A DNA stretch of 64,000 nucleotides from Paraburkholderia ginsengisoli NBRC 100965 (lineage in GTDB: Bacteria > Pseudomonadota > Gammaproteobacteria > Burkholderiales > Burkholderiaceae). Each line of letters opens with the position of its first letter. The stretch's first letter is position 1. The notes beneath the pieces are model-generated. The model did not search any database. It was not told the DNA's origin and saw nothing but the letters and a program-made list of their open reading frames with translations. The stretch covers positions 62,001 through 126,000 of the forward strand of contig NZ_BBJF01000008.1 of NCBI RefSeq assembly GCF_000739735.1, given 5' to 3'. The translations under genes were made by a program, and so were the position numbers. This document shows positions 42,079 to 51,389 of this stretch, one piece after another.

Positions 42079-42126
42079 CGTCACAGAAATTTCACGTAGC
42101 CTCGACCTTGTCACCCGAATGTCACG
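42079..42126 (+). promoter_or_regulatory. two Pho boxes before pstS1
   Basis: CGTCAC and TTTCAC start 11 bases apart (42079, 42090) and TGTCAC occurs twice 11 bases apart (42109, 42120), the spacing read by PhoB. A TATACT at 42130 may be the -10. Confidence 0.7.
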
Positions 42127-42203
42127 AACTATACTTAGCATCCCGACAGTCGTAACGTATCTAGTTTTATGGAAATAATACTTACTTACTGAGGATGGTC
42201 ACA

Positions 42204-43223
42204 ATGAGCAAGCAGTTAGTGCAATGTCTGGCCAGTGCTGTCGTGGCTGCAGCATTTGCGTCGACTGCCTTTGCGGCGGACATCACAGGCGCCGGCTCTA
42301 CGTTCGTCTATCCCGTCCTTTGGAAATGGGCTGCGGACTACAATCACGAGTCCGGAAACAAGGTCAATTACGAGTCAATTGGTTCCGGCGCAGGTATCGC
42401 GAAGATTAAGGACGCGACAGTAGATTTCGGCGCGACCGATATGCCGATGTCCAGTAAAGACCTGAAAAAGGCGGCGCTGGGGCAGTTCCCTACGGTCATC
42501 GGCGGGGTCGTGCCGGTTGTAAATATCGAAGGTGTTATGCCGGGCAATATTCGCTTCACCGGGCCGCTTCTTGCCGACATCTATCTGGGGAAAATCAAGA
42601 CTTGGAGTGACCCAGCCATCACCAAAATCAATCCCGGTTTAAAGCTGCCTGATGCGAACATCACGGTGGTGCATCGCTCGGATGGTTCGGGTACGACGTT
42701 CAACTGGGTCAACTACCTCTCTAAGGTCAGTCCGGAATGGAAGAGCAAGGTTGGTGAAGGCTTGGCTGTTGCCTGGCCGGTGGGCATAGGTGGAAACGGC
42801 AATGAAGGTGTCGCCACTTATGTGAACCACGTCAAGAATTCCATCGGCTTTGTCGAGTATGCGTATGTCCTGCAAAACAAAATGACCTACGGCTCCATTC
42901 AGAACAAGGCCGGCAACTTCATTGAACCGAGCGCAAAATCATTCCAGGCGGCGGCTGCGACGGCTGATTGGACGAAGGCGGAAGACTTTGACCTCGTCAT
43001 GACCGACGCAACCGGGCCGGAGGCATATCCGGTAACCGCCGCGACGTTCGTCGTCTTGTACAAGCAGCCAAAGAACGGTACGCAGTCGAAGGCGACCGTC
43101 GACTTCTTCAAGTGGGCACTGGAAAAGGGGCAACTGCAGGCGCAATCGCTTGGCTACGTTCCGTTGCCGGATGCGCTCGTCAAGCAAATCGAGTTCTATT
43201 GGTCAACCAACTTCAAGTTCTGA
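42204..43223 (+). CDS. pstS: phosphate-binding protein PstS (copy 1)
   Basis: Periplasmic phosphate receptor of 339 residues. Signal peptide QCLASAVVAAAFASTAFA, cut before ADITGAGSTFVYP. Phosphate-binding strings are GAGSTFVYP, SIGSGAGIAKI, VDFGATDMPM and HRSDGSGTTFNW. I use the Met at 42204 because GAGG lies 10 bases before it; the ATG at 42195 is too close to that site. It is separated from pstCAB and forms with arsC1 a divergent module repeated at 44.6-46.4 kb. A selective PstS would admit phosphate while limiting arsenate. Confidence 0.93.
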   Translation: MSKQLVQCLASAVVAAAFASTAFAADITGAGSTFVYPVLWKWAADYNHESGNKVNYESIGSGAGIAKIKDATVDFGATDMPMSSKDLKKAALGQFPTVIGGVVPVVNIEGVMPGNIRFTGPLLADIYLGKIKTWSDPAITKINPGLKLPDANITVVHRSDGSGTTFNWVNYLSKVSPEWKSKVGEGLAVAWPVGIGGNGNEGVATYVNHVKNSIGFVEYAYVLQNKMTYGSIQNKAGNFIEPSAKSFQAAAATADWTKAEDFDLVMTDATGPEAYPVTAATFVVLYKQPKNGTQSKATVDFFKWALEKGQLQAQSLGYVPLPDALVKQIEFYWSTNFKF

Positions 43224-43492
43224 TATCTCGGGTAATCCTTGGCAACGCGGAACGCCAATTCGTGATGCATGTCGCAGGAACGGTGATTCCAAGCACTGCT
43301 GAAAAGGTTCGGTCTGGTTCGCGTCAACATGACCGTTCCGTTCATCATCGCCGTGGCGCCCTTATAGCGACCCATCGCGTTGCCGCCGATAATGCCGGTC
43401 GGCCGTCACCTTGCCCTAAGCAGGTGCGTTCCGGCGAAACACAACAATGACGGCGAAAGCTCGCACCCGGGAGCGACGGCGCCCATTCGCGG

Positions 43493-44566
43493 TCACGATG
43501 TCCGCTGATACCAGCGGCGGGAAGAGTTGACTACCTTGACGACGGCGAGCATCAACGGCACTTCGATGAGCACACCAACGACGGTCGCCAGCGCCGCACC
43601 CGACTTCAGACCGAACAGGCTGATTGCCGTTGCGACAGCCAGTTCGAAAAAGTTGGATGCTCCAATCAGACACGACGGTGCCGCGACATCGTGCGCAACC
43701 CCCAGTTGACGATTCGCGAGGTAAGCCAACGAGGCGTTGATAACGACCTGAATCAGAATGGGCACCGCCAACAGCAGAATGACCAGCGGCTGCGCGATGA
43801 TTTGCTCCCCTTGGAAGGCGAACAGAAGCACCAGCGTCAACAGCAGTGCTGAGATGGAGAACGGACCAATTGTCGCCAGCGCACGCTGGAAATGCTGCTC
43901 GCCCTTGCGCAAGAGAATCCTGCGAAGAACCTGAGCGATGATGACCGGGATAACGATGTAGAGCACCACCGACGTGAGCAGCGTATCCCACGGCACCGTG
44001 ATGTTCGAGATACCGAGCAATAGCCCGACAAGGGGCGCGAACGCGAAAACCATAATCAGGTCATTCAACGCGACCTGAGACAGCGTGAAATACGGGTCAC
44101 CTTTTGTGAGCTGGCTCCAGACGAAGACCATCGCCGTGCACGGCGCTGCAGCCAACAGAATCAGGCCGGCGACGTAACTGTCCAGTTGGTCCGCAGGCAG
44201 TAGTGACGCAAACGCATGCCGCACAAAGACCCACGCCAGGAAGGCCATGGTGAACGGCTTTACGGCCCAGTTGATGACAAGCGTCACGCCGATGCCCTTT
44301 ACCTGACTGCGCACCTTCCCGAGCGAGGCAAAGTCGATGCGCAACAGCATCGGAATAATCATCACCCAGATGAGAACACCGACCGGGAGGTTGACGTGGG
44401 CGACCTCGAGCGTTGATATCGCGTGGACCGCGCTCGGTAGCAACTTGCCGAGAAAGATGCCAGCCAGAATGCACAGCGCGACCCAGACCGATAGATATCG
44501 TTCAAAGAAGCCGATGCCTCCGGGCTCGCGGCGGGCAACCTTCGCGGTGGTTTGACTGCCTGCCAT
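43493..44566 (-). CDS. acr3: arsenite efflux permease Acr3
   Basis: A 357-residue, 10-helix permease of the BASS superfamily, unrelated to ArsB. Typical strings: LPVGVLIWVMIIPMLLRID, LAAAPCTAMVFVWSQLTKGD with the essential Cys, and ASNFFELAVATAISLFG. The ATG at 44566 has AAAGGAGAG upstream; the much longer open frame to 44797 runs over arsC2 and is rejected. Starts 2 bases after the arsC2 stop, so reductase and pump are translated together. Confidence 0.93.
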   Translation of the reverse strand: MAGSQTTAKVARREPGGIGFFERYLSVWVALCILAGIFLGKLLPSAVHAISTLEVAHVNLPVGVLIWVMIIPMLLRIDFASLGKVRSQVKGIGVTLVINWAVKPFTMAFLAWVFVRHAFASLLPADQLDSYVAGLILLAAAPCTAMVFVWSQLTKGDPYFTLSQVALNDLIMVFAFAPLVGLLLGISNITVPWDTLLTSVVLYIVIPVIIAQVLRRILLRKGEQHFQRALATIGPFSISALLLTLVLLFAFQGEQIIAQPLVILLLAVPILIQVVINASLAYLANRQLGVAHDVAAPSCLIGASNFFELAVATAISLFGLKSGAALATVVGVLIEVPLMLAVVKVVNSSRRWYQRTS

Positions 44567-44568
44567 GA

Positions 44569-45084
44569 TTACTCTCCTTTTTCGCGCAACGAGGTGCCGA
44601 TTTTCTGCATTTCGTGCTGCACCGCAAGGCAGTCGAGTTTCTCTAAAGGCAGACTGGTGAAGAGTTCGATGCGCTTGCGCATCTGCACGTACGCCTGCAG
44701 GAAAGCCCTGCGCTTTTCGTCGTCGGTGCCCTGAACCATCGACGGGTCCGCCACGCCCCAGTGTGCCACTGCCGGATGGCCCGGCCATATCGGACAAACC
44801 TCTCCGGCTGCGTCGTCGCAGACCGTGAAGATGAAGTCGATTTGCGGTGCGCCATCGTCAGCGAATTCGTCCCAGCTCTTGCTACGCAGCCCGTCAGTCG
44901 AGATGTTTTGCGAACGCAGCAGGTCAAGCGCGAACGGATTGGGTGCCGTACCAGGGTAACTGCCCGCGCTATAGCCAACGAAACGGTCGCCGGCGAGGTC
45001 ATTAAGCGCAGCCTCCGCGAGGATGGAGCGAGCAGAATTGTGGGTACACAGGAAGAGTACCTTGTATTTGCCATGCTCGGTCAC
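44569..45084 (-). CDS. arsC: arsenate reductase, LMW-phosphatase type (copy 2)
   Basis: A 171-residue paralogue of the reductase at 41436 and nearly identical to it: VLFLCTHNSARSILAEAALN is unchanged, differences are scattered (HGKYKV for HRKYNV, NISTDGLR for GISTEGLR). GTG start with GGAGAA upstream, as in copy 1. Paired with acr3 rather than arsB. Divergent from pstS2. Confidence 0.9.
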   Translation of the reverse strand: MTEHGKYKVLFLCTHNSARSILAEAALNDLAGDRFVGYSAGSYPGTAPNPFALDLLRSQNISTDGLRSKSWDEFADDGAPQIDFIFTVCDDAAGEVCPIWPGHPAVAHWGVADPSMVQGTDDEKRRAFLQAYVQMRKRIELFTSLPLEKLDCLAVQHEMQKIGTSLREKGE

Positions 45085-45129
45085 GAAGTTCTCCAGTCCG
45101 ATGCCAGACGATTGCACGTTATATATCAA

Positions 45130-45156
45130 CATCTCCAATCTAATGGAAATGACATG
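45130..45156. promoter_or_regulatory. ArsR operator candidate, module copy 2
   Basis: TCCA-N6-TGGA palindrome in CATCTCCAATCTAATGGAAA, differing from copy 1 by one base in the spacer. Confidence 0.6.
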
Positions 45157-45212
45157 TCCCGACAAGTTCTTCGGGGCGGATGAGGCACCCAGGACAGCCT
45201 TGGCTCACGAGC

Positions 45213-45260
45213 CGTCACAGAAAATTCACGTCGGCTCGACCTTGTCACCCGAATGTCACG
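45213..45260 (+). promoter_or_regulatory. two Pho boxes before pstS2
   Basis: CGTCAC/ATTCAC (45213, 45224) and TGTCAC/TGTCAC (45243, 45254), each pair with an 11-base period, as in copy 1. Confidence 0.7.
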
Positions 45261-45337
45261 AACTATACTTAGCATCCCGACAGTCGTAACGTATCTAGTT
45301 TTATGGAACTGATGCTTACTTACTGAGGATGGCCAAA

Positions 45338-46357
45338 ATGAATACGCAGTTTATGCAACGTCTGGCGGGTGTTGTCGTGGCTGCAACCTTTGCGGTCGCC
45401 GCCCACGCAGTGGAAATCACCGGGGCAGGCTCTACCTTCGTCTACCCCATTCTTTCGAAGTGGTCTTCCGACTACAACCAGAATACGGGCACCAAGGTCA
45501 ATTACCAGTCTATCGGTTCCGGCGGCGGCATCGCACAAATCAAGGCGGCGACGGTAGATTTCGGCGCGACTGACATGCCGATGTCCGTCGAGGACTTGAA
45601 GGCGAAGGAAATGGGGCAATTCCCGTCGGTTATCGGCGGAGTCGTGCCCGTCGTCAATATCGAAGGTGTCGCACCCGGCAAGATTCGCTTCACCGGTCCA
45701 CTTCTCGCAGACATTTATCTTGGCAAGGTCAAGAAGTGGAGTGACCCGGCCATCGCCAAAGTCAACCCAGGCCTGAAGTTGCCGGATACAAATATCACAG
45801 TGGTGCATCGTTCAGACGGCTCCGGGACCACGTTCAACTGGGTGAACTACCTCTCGAAGGTGAGTCCCGAATGGAAGAGCAAGGTAGGCGAAGGTACGTC
45901 TGTCGCGTGGCCGACCGGAGTGGGGGGTAAGGGGAACGAAGGCGTCGCCGCATACGTAAACCGCTTGAAGAACTCCATCGGATACGTCGAGTACGCGTAC
46001 GTCCTACAAAACAAGATGACGTACGGCTCCATACAAAACAAAGCCGGCAATTTCGTGGAACCGAATGCCAAGTCGTTCCAGGCCGCAGCGGCGACCGCCG
46101 ACTGGACGAAGGCGCAGGACTTTGACCTTGTGATGACCGACGCAGCCGGCCCGGATGCCTACCCGGTGACTGCCACCACGTTCATCGTCATGTACAAGCA
46201 GCCCAAGAACGCCGCGCAATCCAAGGCGACCATCGACTTTTTCAAGTGGGCACTGGAGAAGGGTCAACAGCAGGCGCAGTCGCTTGACTATGTTCCCCTA
46301 CCCGAACCCCTCGTCAAGCAGATTGAGTCGTACTGGTCGACCAACTTCAAGTTCTGA
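45338..46357 (+). CDS. pstS: phosphate-binding protein PstS (copy 2)
   Basis: A 339-residue paralogue of pstS1, highly similar along its whole length. Signal peptide QRLAGVVVAATFAVAAHA, then VEITGAGSTFVYP. The binding strings SIGSGGGIAQI, VDFGATDMPM and HRSDGSGTTFNW are kept, with small changes next to them (GSGG for GSGA). It leads the pstCAB-phoU-phoB genes, so this copy is the receptor of the local ABC transporter. Start at 45338 chosen as for copy 1. Confidence 0.93.
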   Translation: MNTQFMQRLAGVVVAATFAVAAHAVEITGAGSTFVYPILSKWSSDYNQNTGTKVNYQSIGSGGGIAQIKAATVDFGATDMPMSVEDLKAKEMGQFPSVIGGVVPVVNIEGVAPGKIRFTGPLLADIYLGKVKKWSDPAIAKVNPGLKLPDTNITVVHRSDGSGTTFNWVNYLSKVSPEWKSKVGEGTSVAWPTGVGGKGNEGVAAYVNRLKNSIGYVEYAYVLQNKMTYGSIQNKAGNFVEPNAKSFQAAAATADWTKAQDFDLVMTDAAGPDAYPVTATTFIVMYKQPKNAAQSKATIDFFKWALEKGQQQAQSLDYVPLPEPLVKQIESYWSTNFKF

Positions 46358-46419
46358 CGCTCCCGCAATCCACGGTGGCGCCGGCCGACGGCTTCGCGCC
46401 ACCGGTAGAGGAAAAGCAG

Positions 46420-47451
46420 ATGCCTACCACTGCTGAAGAACTGGCGAAAGGGCTAAACGGTGAACGCCGCAAAGGCACTGTGCTCGGAACCGAGTTGACG
46501 TTTCGTACGCGAAAACGCTGGCTGCCCGACGCAGCAGCGGACCGCATGTTCTGGTTAGCGGCCCTATCTGCTGCAGTATTTGTGCTGGTCCTTCTTTCGG
46601 GCACCGCCCTATCAATGCTATGGGGCGGCCGTCTCGCATTTCAGACCTTCGGCTGGCGTTTCCTTATCAGCAGCGATTGGGATGCCGTTGCACACAAGTT
46701 CGGTGCGCTCATTCCGATTTACGGCACGTTGGTCAGTTCCCTTATCGCGTTGCTTATCGCAGTTCCAATCAGCTTCGGCATCGCGATGTTCCTCACCGAA
46801 ATTGCACCGCGCTGGATGAAGGGTCCTGTCGGCACGGCCATCGAATTGCTCGCGGCGATTCCGAGCATCATCTACGGCATGTGGGGTTTGTTTGTTTTTG
46901 CACCCGTTCTCGCCGACCATGTTGAGCCATGGCTCATCGACACCCTGGGTAATGCATGGCTGATTGGCCCTCTGTTTTCCGGTGCGCCCATAGGGCTAGG
47001 GATGCTGCCCGCCGGCCTCATCCTCGGCATCATGATTATTCCGTTCATCACGGCCGTGATGCGTGACGTATTCTCGGCAACGCCACAGATGCTCAAGGAG
47101 TCGGCTTTTGCACTCGGCGCAACGCGGTGGGAGGTGATTCGCAAGGTCGTGTTGCCATACACCCGGTCCGCCGTCATCGGCGCCATTTTTCTCGGACTGG
47201 GGCGGGCCCTCGGCGAAACGATGGCGGTGACATTCGTACTGGGCAACGCCCATGACCTGAGCGTTTCCTTGCTCAATCCGAGTAACTCGATTGCGGCAAC
47301 GCTCGCCAACGAGTTCACGGAAGCTGACTCGCCCATCTATCTGTCATCACTCATTGCCCTCGGCTTTGTCCTGTTCGTCGTCACGTTCATCGTGCTCGCG
47401 TTCGCGAAGCTGCTGCTGTTGCGACTCAATCGCATGGAAGGAGCAAAGTAA
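46420..47451 (+). CDS. pstC: phosphate ABC transporter permease PstC
   Basis: A 343-residue inner-membrane subunit with six or more helices. EMATMAV-type EAA loop is seen as GLGRALGETMAVTFVLGNA; SFGIAMFLTEIAP and AAIPSIIYGMWGLFVFAP are family strings. GAGG lies upstream of the ATG at 46420; an in-frame GTG at 46375 is less likely. Its stop overlaps the pstA ATG by one base (TAATG). Confidence 0.92.
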   Translation: MPTTAEELAKGLNGERRKGTVLGTELTFRTRKRWLPDAAADRMFWLAALSAAVFVLVLLSGTALSMLWGGRLAFQTFGWRFLISSDWDAVAHKFGALIPIYGTLVSSLIALLIAVPISFGIAMFLTEIAPRWMKGPVGTAIELLAAIPSIIYGMWGLFVFAPVLADHVEPWLIDTLGNAWLIGPLFSGAPIGLGMLPAGLILGIMIIPFITAVMRDVFSATPQMLKESAFALGATRWEVIRKVVLPYTRSAVIGAIFLGLGRALGETMAVTFVLGNAHDLSVSLLNPSNSIAATLANEFTEADSPIYLSSLIALGFVLFVVTFIVLAFAKLLLLRLNRMEGAK

Positions 47452-48308
47452 TGAACGGATTCGACATGGGGAAGTTCAGGCGTCGGCGCATCACAAACAA
47501 TATCGTGTTCGTGCTGTCGGTCTTGTCGACACTTTTTGGTCTCTTCTGGTTGTTCTGGATTCTCGCGACGACCGTTATAAACGGGTTTGCTGCGCTGGGT
47601 CCAAGCCTCTTCACCCGGATGACACCTCCCCCGGGGCAGCAAGGTGGTCTGTTGAACGCACTGTATGGCAGCTTCCTGATGATAGGTATCGCGGCCGTCA
47701 TCGGCGTGCCACTGGGTCTGATGGCAGGCACGTATCTGGCCGAGTATGCCCGTAGCACACGGCTTGGCGCGGTGGTTCGTTTCGTCAATGACATCCTGCT
47801 GAGCGCGCCGTCGATTGTCATCGGGTTGTTCACCTACCAACTCCTCGTTCGGCCGCTGGGACACTTTTCTGGCTGGGCAGGGGCAGTCGCTTTGGCCATC
47901 ATCATGTTGCCGGTCGTTATCCGCACTACCGACGAGATGCTTCAGCTCATCCCGGACAGCATGCGGGAAGCCGCATTGTCGTTAGGCATTCCGCGCTGGA
48001 AAATCAATTCGCGCATTCTGCTGAAGGCGGCTAGCGCGGGCATCGTGACGGGCGCCTTGCTCGCGGTCGCGCGTATCAGCGGGGAAACGGCACCGCTGTT
48101 GTTCACGGCACTGAACAACCAGTATTGGTCGACCACCCCGAACGGGCCGCTCGCCAACATTCCGGTCGTCATCTTCCAGTTTGCGATGAGTCCGTACGAG
48201 GCGTGGCACACCCTGGCGTGGGCCGGAGCGTTCCTGATGACCGTGTTCGTGCTGGCACTTGCCATCCTGTCCCGCACCTTCTTCAATCGCGCTCATGCCT
48301 CCCGTTAA
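47451..48308 (+). CDS. pstA: phosphate ABC transporter permease PstA
   Basis: A 285-residue permease partner of PstC. Hydrophobic helices begin NNIVFVLSVLSTLFGLFWLF; LSAPSIVIGLFTYQLLVRP and AVARISGETAPLLFTALNN contain the EAA-type contact loop for PstB. Overlaps pstC at its start and pstB at its end. Confidence 0.92.
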   Translation: MNGFDMGKFRRRRITNNIVFVLSVLSTLFGLFWLFWILATTVINGFAALGPSLFTRMTPPPGQQGGLLNALYGSFLMIGIAAVIGVPLGLMAGTYLAEYARSTRLGAVVRFVNDILLSAPSIVIGLFTYQLLVRPLGHFSGWAGAVALAIIMLPVVIRTTDEMLQLIPDSMREAALSLGIPRWKINSRILLKAASAGIVTGALLAVARISGETAPLLFTALNNQYWSTTPNGPLANIPVVIFQFAMSPYEAWHTLAWAGAFLMTVFVLALAILSRTFFNRAHASR

Positions 48309-49083
48309 GATGCCATCCGCCCGGACTACCGAAGCGCGCATCAGTGTGCGCGGACTCAACTTCCACTACGGCCGGCGCCAGGCGCTGTACGACGTCAACG
48401 TCGACTTCCCGGACCGCGAGGTGACTGCCATCATTGGCGCGTCGGGCTGCGGCAAGTCGACACTGTTACGCGTGCTGAACCGGATGTATTCAGTTTATCC
48501 GGACCAGACCGCCACCGGGATTGTCGAACTCGACGGGAGGAATATTCTGGAACCGCGCTTCAGATTGAACGAGTTGCGGCTGAAAGTGGGCATGGTGTTT
48601 CAGAAACCGACGCCTTTCACGATGTCGAATTACAAGAACGTCGCGCTGGCCATCACACATCACGAGGCCCTGACGCGTAGCGAACTCGACGAGCGTGTTG
48701 AGTTCGCGCTGCGTCAGGCCGCTCTTTGGGACGAGGTCAAGGACAAGCTCGACCAGAGCGCGCTCGCGCTGTCTGGCGGACAACAGCAGCGCCTGTGTAT
48801 TGCCCGCGCGCTTGCCATCGACCCTGAGGTGTTGTTGCTGGACGAGCCGACCTCTGCACTGGACCCGATAGCCACCGGGAAAATTGAGGACCTGCTGCAT
48901 ACGCTCCGCAAGCATTACACCGTGGTTATCGTGACGCACAACATGCAGCAGGCAGCCCGCGTCTCTGAGCACACGGCATTCATGCATCTGGGCAAGCTCG
49001 TGGAGTTCGGGACCACCGCGCATATCTTCTCAAAACCGACGCAGAAGGCCACCGAGGACTACCTCACTGGCCGCTTCGGCTGA
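48295..49083 (+). CDS. pstB: phosphate ABC transporter ATPase PstB
   Basis: A 262-residue ATPase: Walker A IIGASGCGKSTLLR, signature LALSGGQQQRLC, Walker B VLLLDEPTSALDP, switch His in VIVTHNMQQ. I start at 48295, inside the end of pstA; the ATG at 48310, just after the pstA stop, and one at 48259 are also possible, as none has a clear ribosome site. Energises PstSCA and signals through PhoU. Confidence 0.92.
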   Translation: MPPVKMPSARTTEARISVRGLNFHYGRRQALYDVNVDFPDREVTAIIGASGCGKSTLLRVLNRMYSVYPDQTATGIVELDGRNILEPRFRLNELRLKVGMVFQKPTPFTMSNYKNVALAITHHEALTRSELDERVEFALRQAALWDEVKDKLDQSALALSGGQQQRLCIARALAIDPEVLLLDEPTSALDPIATGKIEDLLHTLRKHYTVVIVTHNMQQAARVSEHTAFMHLGKLVEFGTTAHIFSKPTQKATEDYLTGRFG

Positions 49084-49092
49084 GGAGCGAAC

Positions 49093-49806
49093 ATGCCGGA
49101 CAAACATCTCTCAAGCCAGTTTGACGCTGACCTCAATCTGCTCTCCACCAAACTGCTCGCAATGGGCGGACTTGTGGAGTTGCAGATTGCACAGGCGATG
49201 CATGCGCTGGACACGTTCGATATGGCAATTGTGGACCAAATCCTTGAGGACGAACACCGGCTCAATGCGATGGAAATCGACATTGACGAGGAAGTTAGCA
49301 ACATCATCGCGCGTCGGCAGCCGGCTGCCCGTGACCTGCGACTGCTGATGTCCGTTTCCAAGACTGTTACTAATCTTGAACGCGCCGGCGACGAGGCAAG
49401 AAAAATTGCGAAGCGCACGCGCCGCATCGACAAGGACAGCGCAGCGCGGACCATCAATATCGCTGAAATCAAGCTCTCCGGCGAGATGGCTTCGCATATG
49501 CTCCGTCGGGCACTGGATGCATTTGCGCGGCTGGATACTGTCGCAGCGACGCAGATTGTCCAGGACGACCACGCCATCGATGAGGAGTTTCGCGCCTTCG
49601 TGCGAAAGCTTGTGAGCTACATGATGGAAGACCCGAGGAGCATCTCGGTTGGCCTCGACTATCTGTTTGTTGCAAAGGCTATCGAGCGTATCGGTGACCA
49701 CGCGACCAATATCGCCGAATTCATCGTCTATGTCGTCGAAGGTACTGATGTTCGTCACGTGTCCCGTAAGCATCATATGCGGGACGCGCCCGGTAGCAAG
49801 GAATAA
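49093..49806 (+). CDS. phoU: phosphate-signalling regulator PhoU
   Basis: A 237-residue protein of two three-helix PhoU repeats. The metal-binding strings are NLERAGDEARKIA (E-x3-D in repeat 1) and AIERIGDHATNIAEF in repeat 2. It restrains PhoR/PhoB signalling when phosphate is plentiful. GAGGAGCGAAC precedes the ATG, 9 bases after pstB. Confidence 0.93.
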   Translation: MPDKHLSSQFDADLNLLSTKLLAMGGLVELQIAQAMHALDTFDMAIVDQILEDEHRLNAMEIDIDEEVSNIIARRQPAARDLRLLMSVSKTVTNLERAGDEARKIAKRTRRIDKDSAARTINIAEIKLSGEMASHMLRRALDAFARLDTVAATQIVQDDHAIDEEFRAFVRKLVSYMMEDPRSISVGLDYLFVAKAIERIGDHATNIAEFIVYVVEGTDVRHVSRKHHMRDAPGSKE

Positions 49807-49816
49807 AGGAGACGCG

Positions 49817-50545
49817 ATGCCCCCGAGTGTTCTGATTGTTGAAGATGAGCCCGCAATAGCCGAACTACTGGCCATCAACATTAAACACGCGGGATATCAC
49901 CCGCTGCAGGCGCGGGATGTCAATGCCGCGAATGCACTGGTGGCAGAGGTGCTGCCCGACCTCATTGTCCTCGACTGGATGCTGCCGGGAACGTCTGGTC
50001 TGGTCTTTCTCCGTAGGCTGCGGGCAGATGCCCGGACACGGGAACTTCCCGTCATCATGTTAACGGCGCGCACTCAGGAAGAGGACTCGGTGGATGGTCT
50101 TGAAGCCGGAGCTGACGACTACATGGCCAAGCCCTTCTCCCCGAAGGAACTGGTGGCTCGCATCAAGGCGGTTCTGCGCCGGCGCGCTCCCCAGCGCACC
50201 AATGATGCCGTAACCGTCAATGGGCTGACGCTGGACCCGTCAACACACCGCGTCTATGTCAAGGAGAACGGCGTCCAGCTACCCGTACATCTCGGCCCGA
50301 CCGAGTTCAAGCTTCTGCATTTTTTCCTGACGCACCCGGAGCGTGTTCACAGTCGGACCCTGGTTCTCGACCAGGTCTGGGGTGACCATGTTTTCATCGA
50401 GGAGCGCACAGTCGACGTGCATATCAAACGGCTCCGTTCCGCGCTGAAACCAGTCGGCTATGAGGCCATTATTGAAACCGTACGTGGCAGCGGCTACAGG
50501 CTTACTCGATTGCCGCTGACAAATCGTATGGAGAAGGCGGCGTAG
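49817..50545 (+). CDS. phoB: phosphate regulon response regulator PhoB
   Basis: A 242-residue OmpR-type activator. Receiver: LIVEDEPAIAEL, Asp in LIVLDWMLPG, Thr-Ala in IMLTARTQEE, Lys in DYMAKPFSPKEL. The winged-helix domain has LGPTEFKLLHFF and the recognition helix region VDVHIKRLRSAL. AAAGGAGACGCG gives the start at 49817. It would bind the Pho boxes before both pstS genes. No phoR kinase follows, so it must use a kinase elsewhere. Confidence 0.93.
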   Translation: MPPSVLIVEDEPAIAELLAINIKHAGYHPLQARDVNAANALVAEVLPDLIVLDWMLPGTSGLVFLRRLRADARTRELPVIMLTARTQEEDSVDGLEAGADDYMAKPFSPKELVARIKAVLRRRAPQRTNDAVTVNGLTLDPSTHRVYVKENGVQLPVHLGPTEFKLLHFFLTHPERVHSRTLVLDQVWGDHVFIEERTVDVHIKRLRSALKPVGYEAIIETVRGSGYRLTRLPLTNRMEKAA

Positions 50546-50622
50546 CCAGCGCAGTTATCGCGCGGCATTGCATCGGCGCTGTTTCGCAACTGTGGCATTC
50601 CGGATAGAACAGGCGACAGAAC

Positions 50623-50907
50623 GTGAAGGCTGTTAGACACCACGAGGACTCACGGGGCGAGCACCAGGCGGGCAACGCTATCCCGAAAGACAGGCCGGTT
50701 CTGAGTTCGCGAGAAAAGCATTACGTCGTCTGGGGGATTCTCCGGCTCACCCTCGGTATTCTGCAGATGACGTTCGCCGCAGCCGCCATCCTCCACCTGA
50801 TTTTTGTTGGCCTAACGCCAGCGACTCTCAGTTACGCTGCTGTCGCGACGATTGCAACGTTGCTGAGCCGGCTACTGTTTCGCGGTCGAAGGGGACCTCG
50901 TCGGTAA
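50623..50907 (+). CDS. small membrane protein
   Basis: A 94-residue protein from a GTG start with AGGCGA nearby. A polar N-terminus (~30 residues) is followed by two membrane helices (YVVWGILRLTLGILQMTFAA and LTPATLSYAAVATIATLL) and a basic tail GRRGPRR. It occupies the place where phoR is usually found, but is not a kinase. Unrecognised. Confidence 0.5.
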   Translation: MKAVRHHEDSRGEHQAGNAIPKDRPVLSSREKHYVVWGILRLTLGILQMTFAAAAILHLIFVGLTPATLSYAAVATIATLLSRLLFRGRRGPRR

Positions 50908-51047
50908 CTACCACCTTATCGGCAAGCCACTGGGTGAACGCGGCAGCACCGCCTTCGTGGGAACAGCAACCCACAAAACTGACCTGTCTCGCCGCTGACA
51001 TCTCAATAGCGTTAGAATCATCGACTTACCTAGACCACGTGTGCATC

Positions 51048-51389
51048 ATGAAGGAAAAAGACGCCATCAAAGCCTTGTCCGCGTTGGCCCAGCCCACACG
51101 CCTCGGCATTTTTCGACTGCTCGTGACGGCCGGCCCGGACGGATTGAGCGTGGGCGTTATCCAGGAGCAACTGGAACTGGCGAGTGCAACGCTGTCCTTT
51201 CACCTGAAAGAGCTGACGCACGCCGGTCTGGTGACCTCACGCCAGGAAGGCCGCTTCGTCTACTACGCACCAGAAATTGAGCACATGAACGACCTGGTCG
51301 GATTCCTCACCGAGAACTGTTGCCAGGGAGTGGATTCGGCTGCCTGCACGCCGAAGAAGAAGGTGAAGTGCAAACCTGTTCCCGCGTAA
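51048..51389 (+). CDS. arsR: ArsR-family arsenite-responsive repressor (copy 1)
   Basis: A 113-residue winged-helix repressor: AQPTRLGIFRLLV, recognition helix ASATLSFHLKELTHAGLV, wing REGRFVYYA-like segment. Arsenite ligands are likely the C-terminal cysteines ENCCQGVDSAAC, the arrangement seen in ArsR of the Acidithiobacillus type rather than the CxC in helix 4 of plasmid R773 ArsR. The ATG at 51048 fits the family length; the longer frame is discarded. Ends in a strong terminator. Confidence 0.88.
   Translation: MKEKDAIKALSALAQPTRLGIFRLLVTAGPDGLSVGVIQEQLELASATLSFHLKELTHAGLVTSRQEGRFVYYAPEIEHMNDLVGFLTENCCQGVDSAACTPKKKVKCKPVPA

Noticed and set aside
44567..44797. N-terminal extension of acr3
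   Set aside because: It overlaps arsC2 in another frame, while the ATG at 44566 has a strong ribosome site and gives the normal Acr3 length.
49111..49881. 256-residue frame on the minus strand
   Set aside because: Antisense to phoU and the start of phoB.
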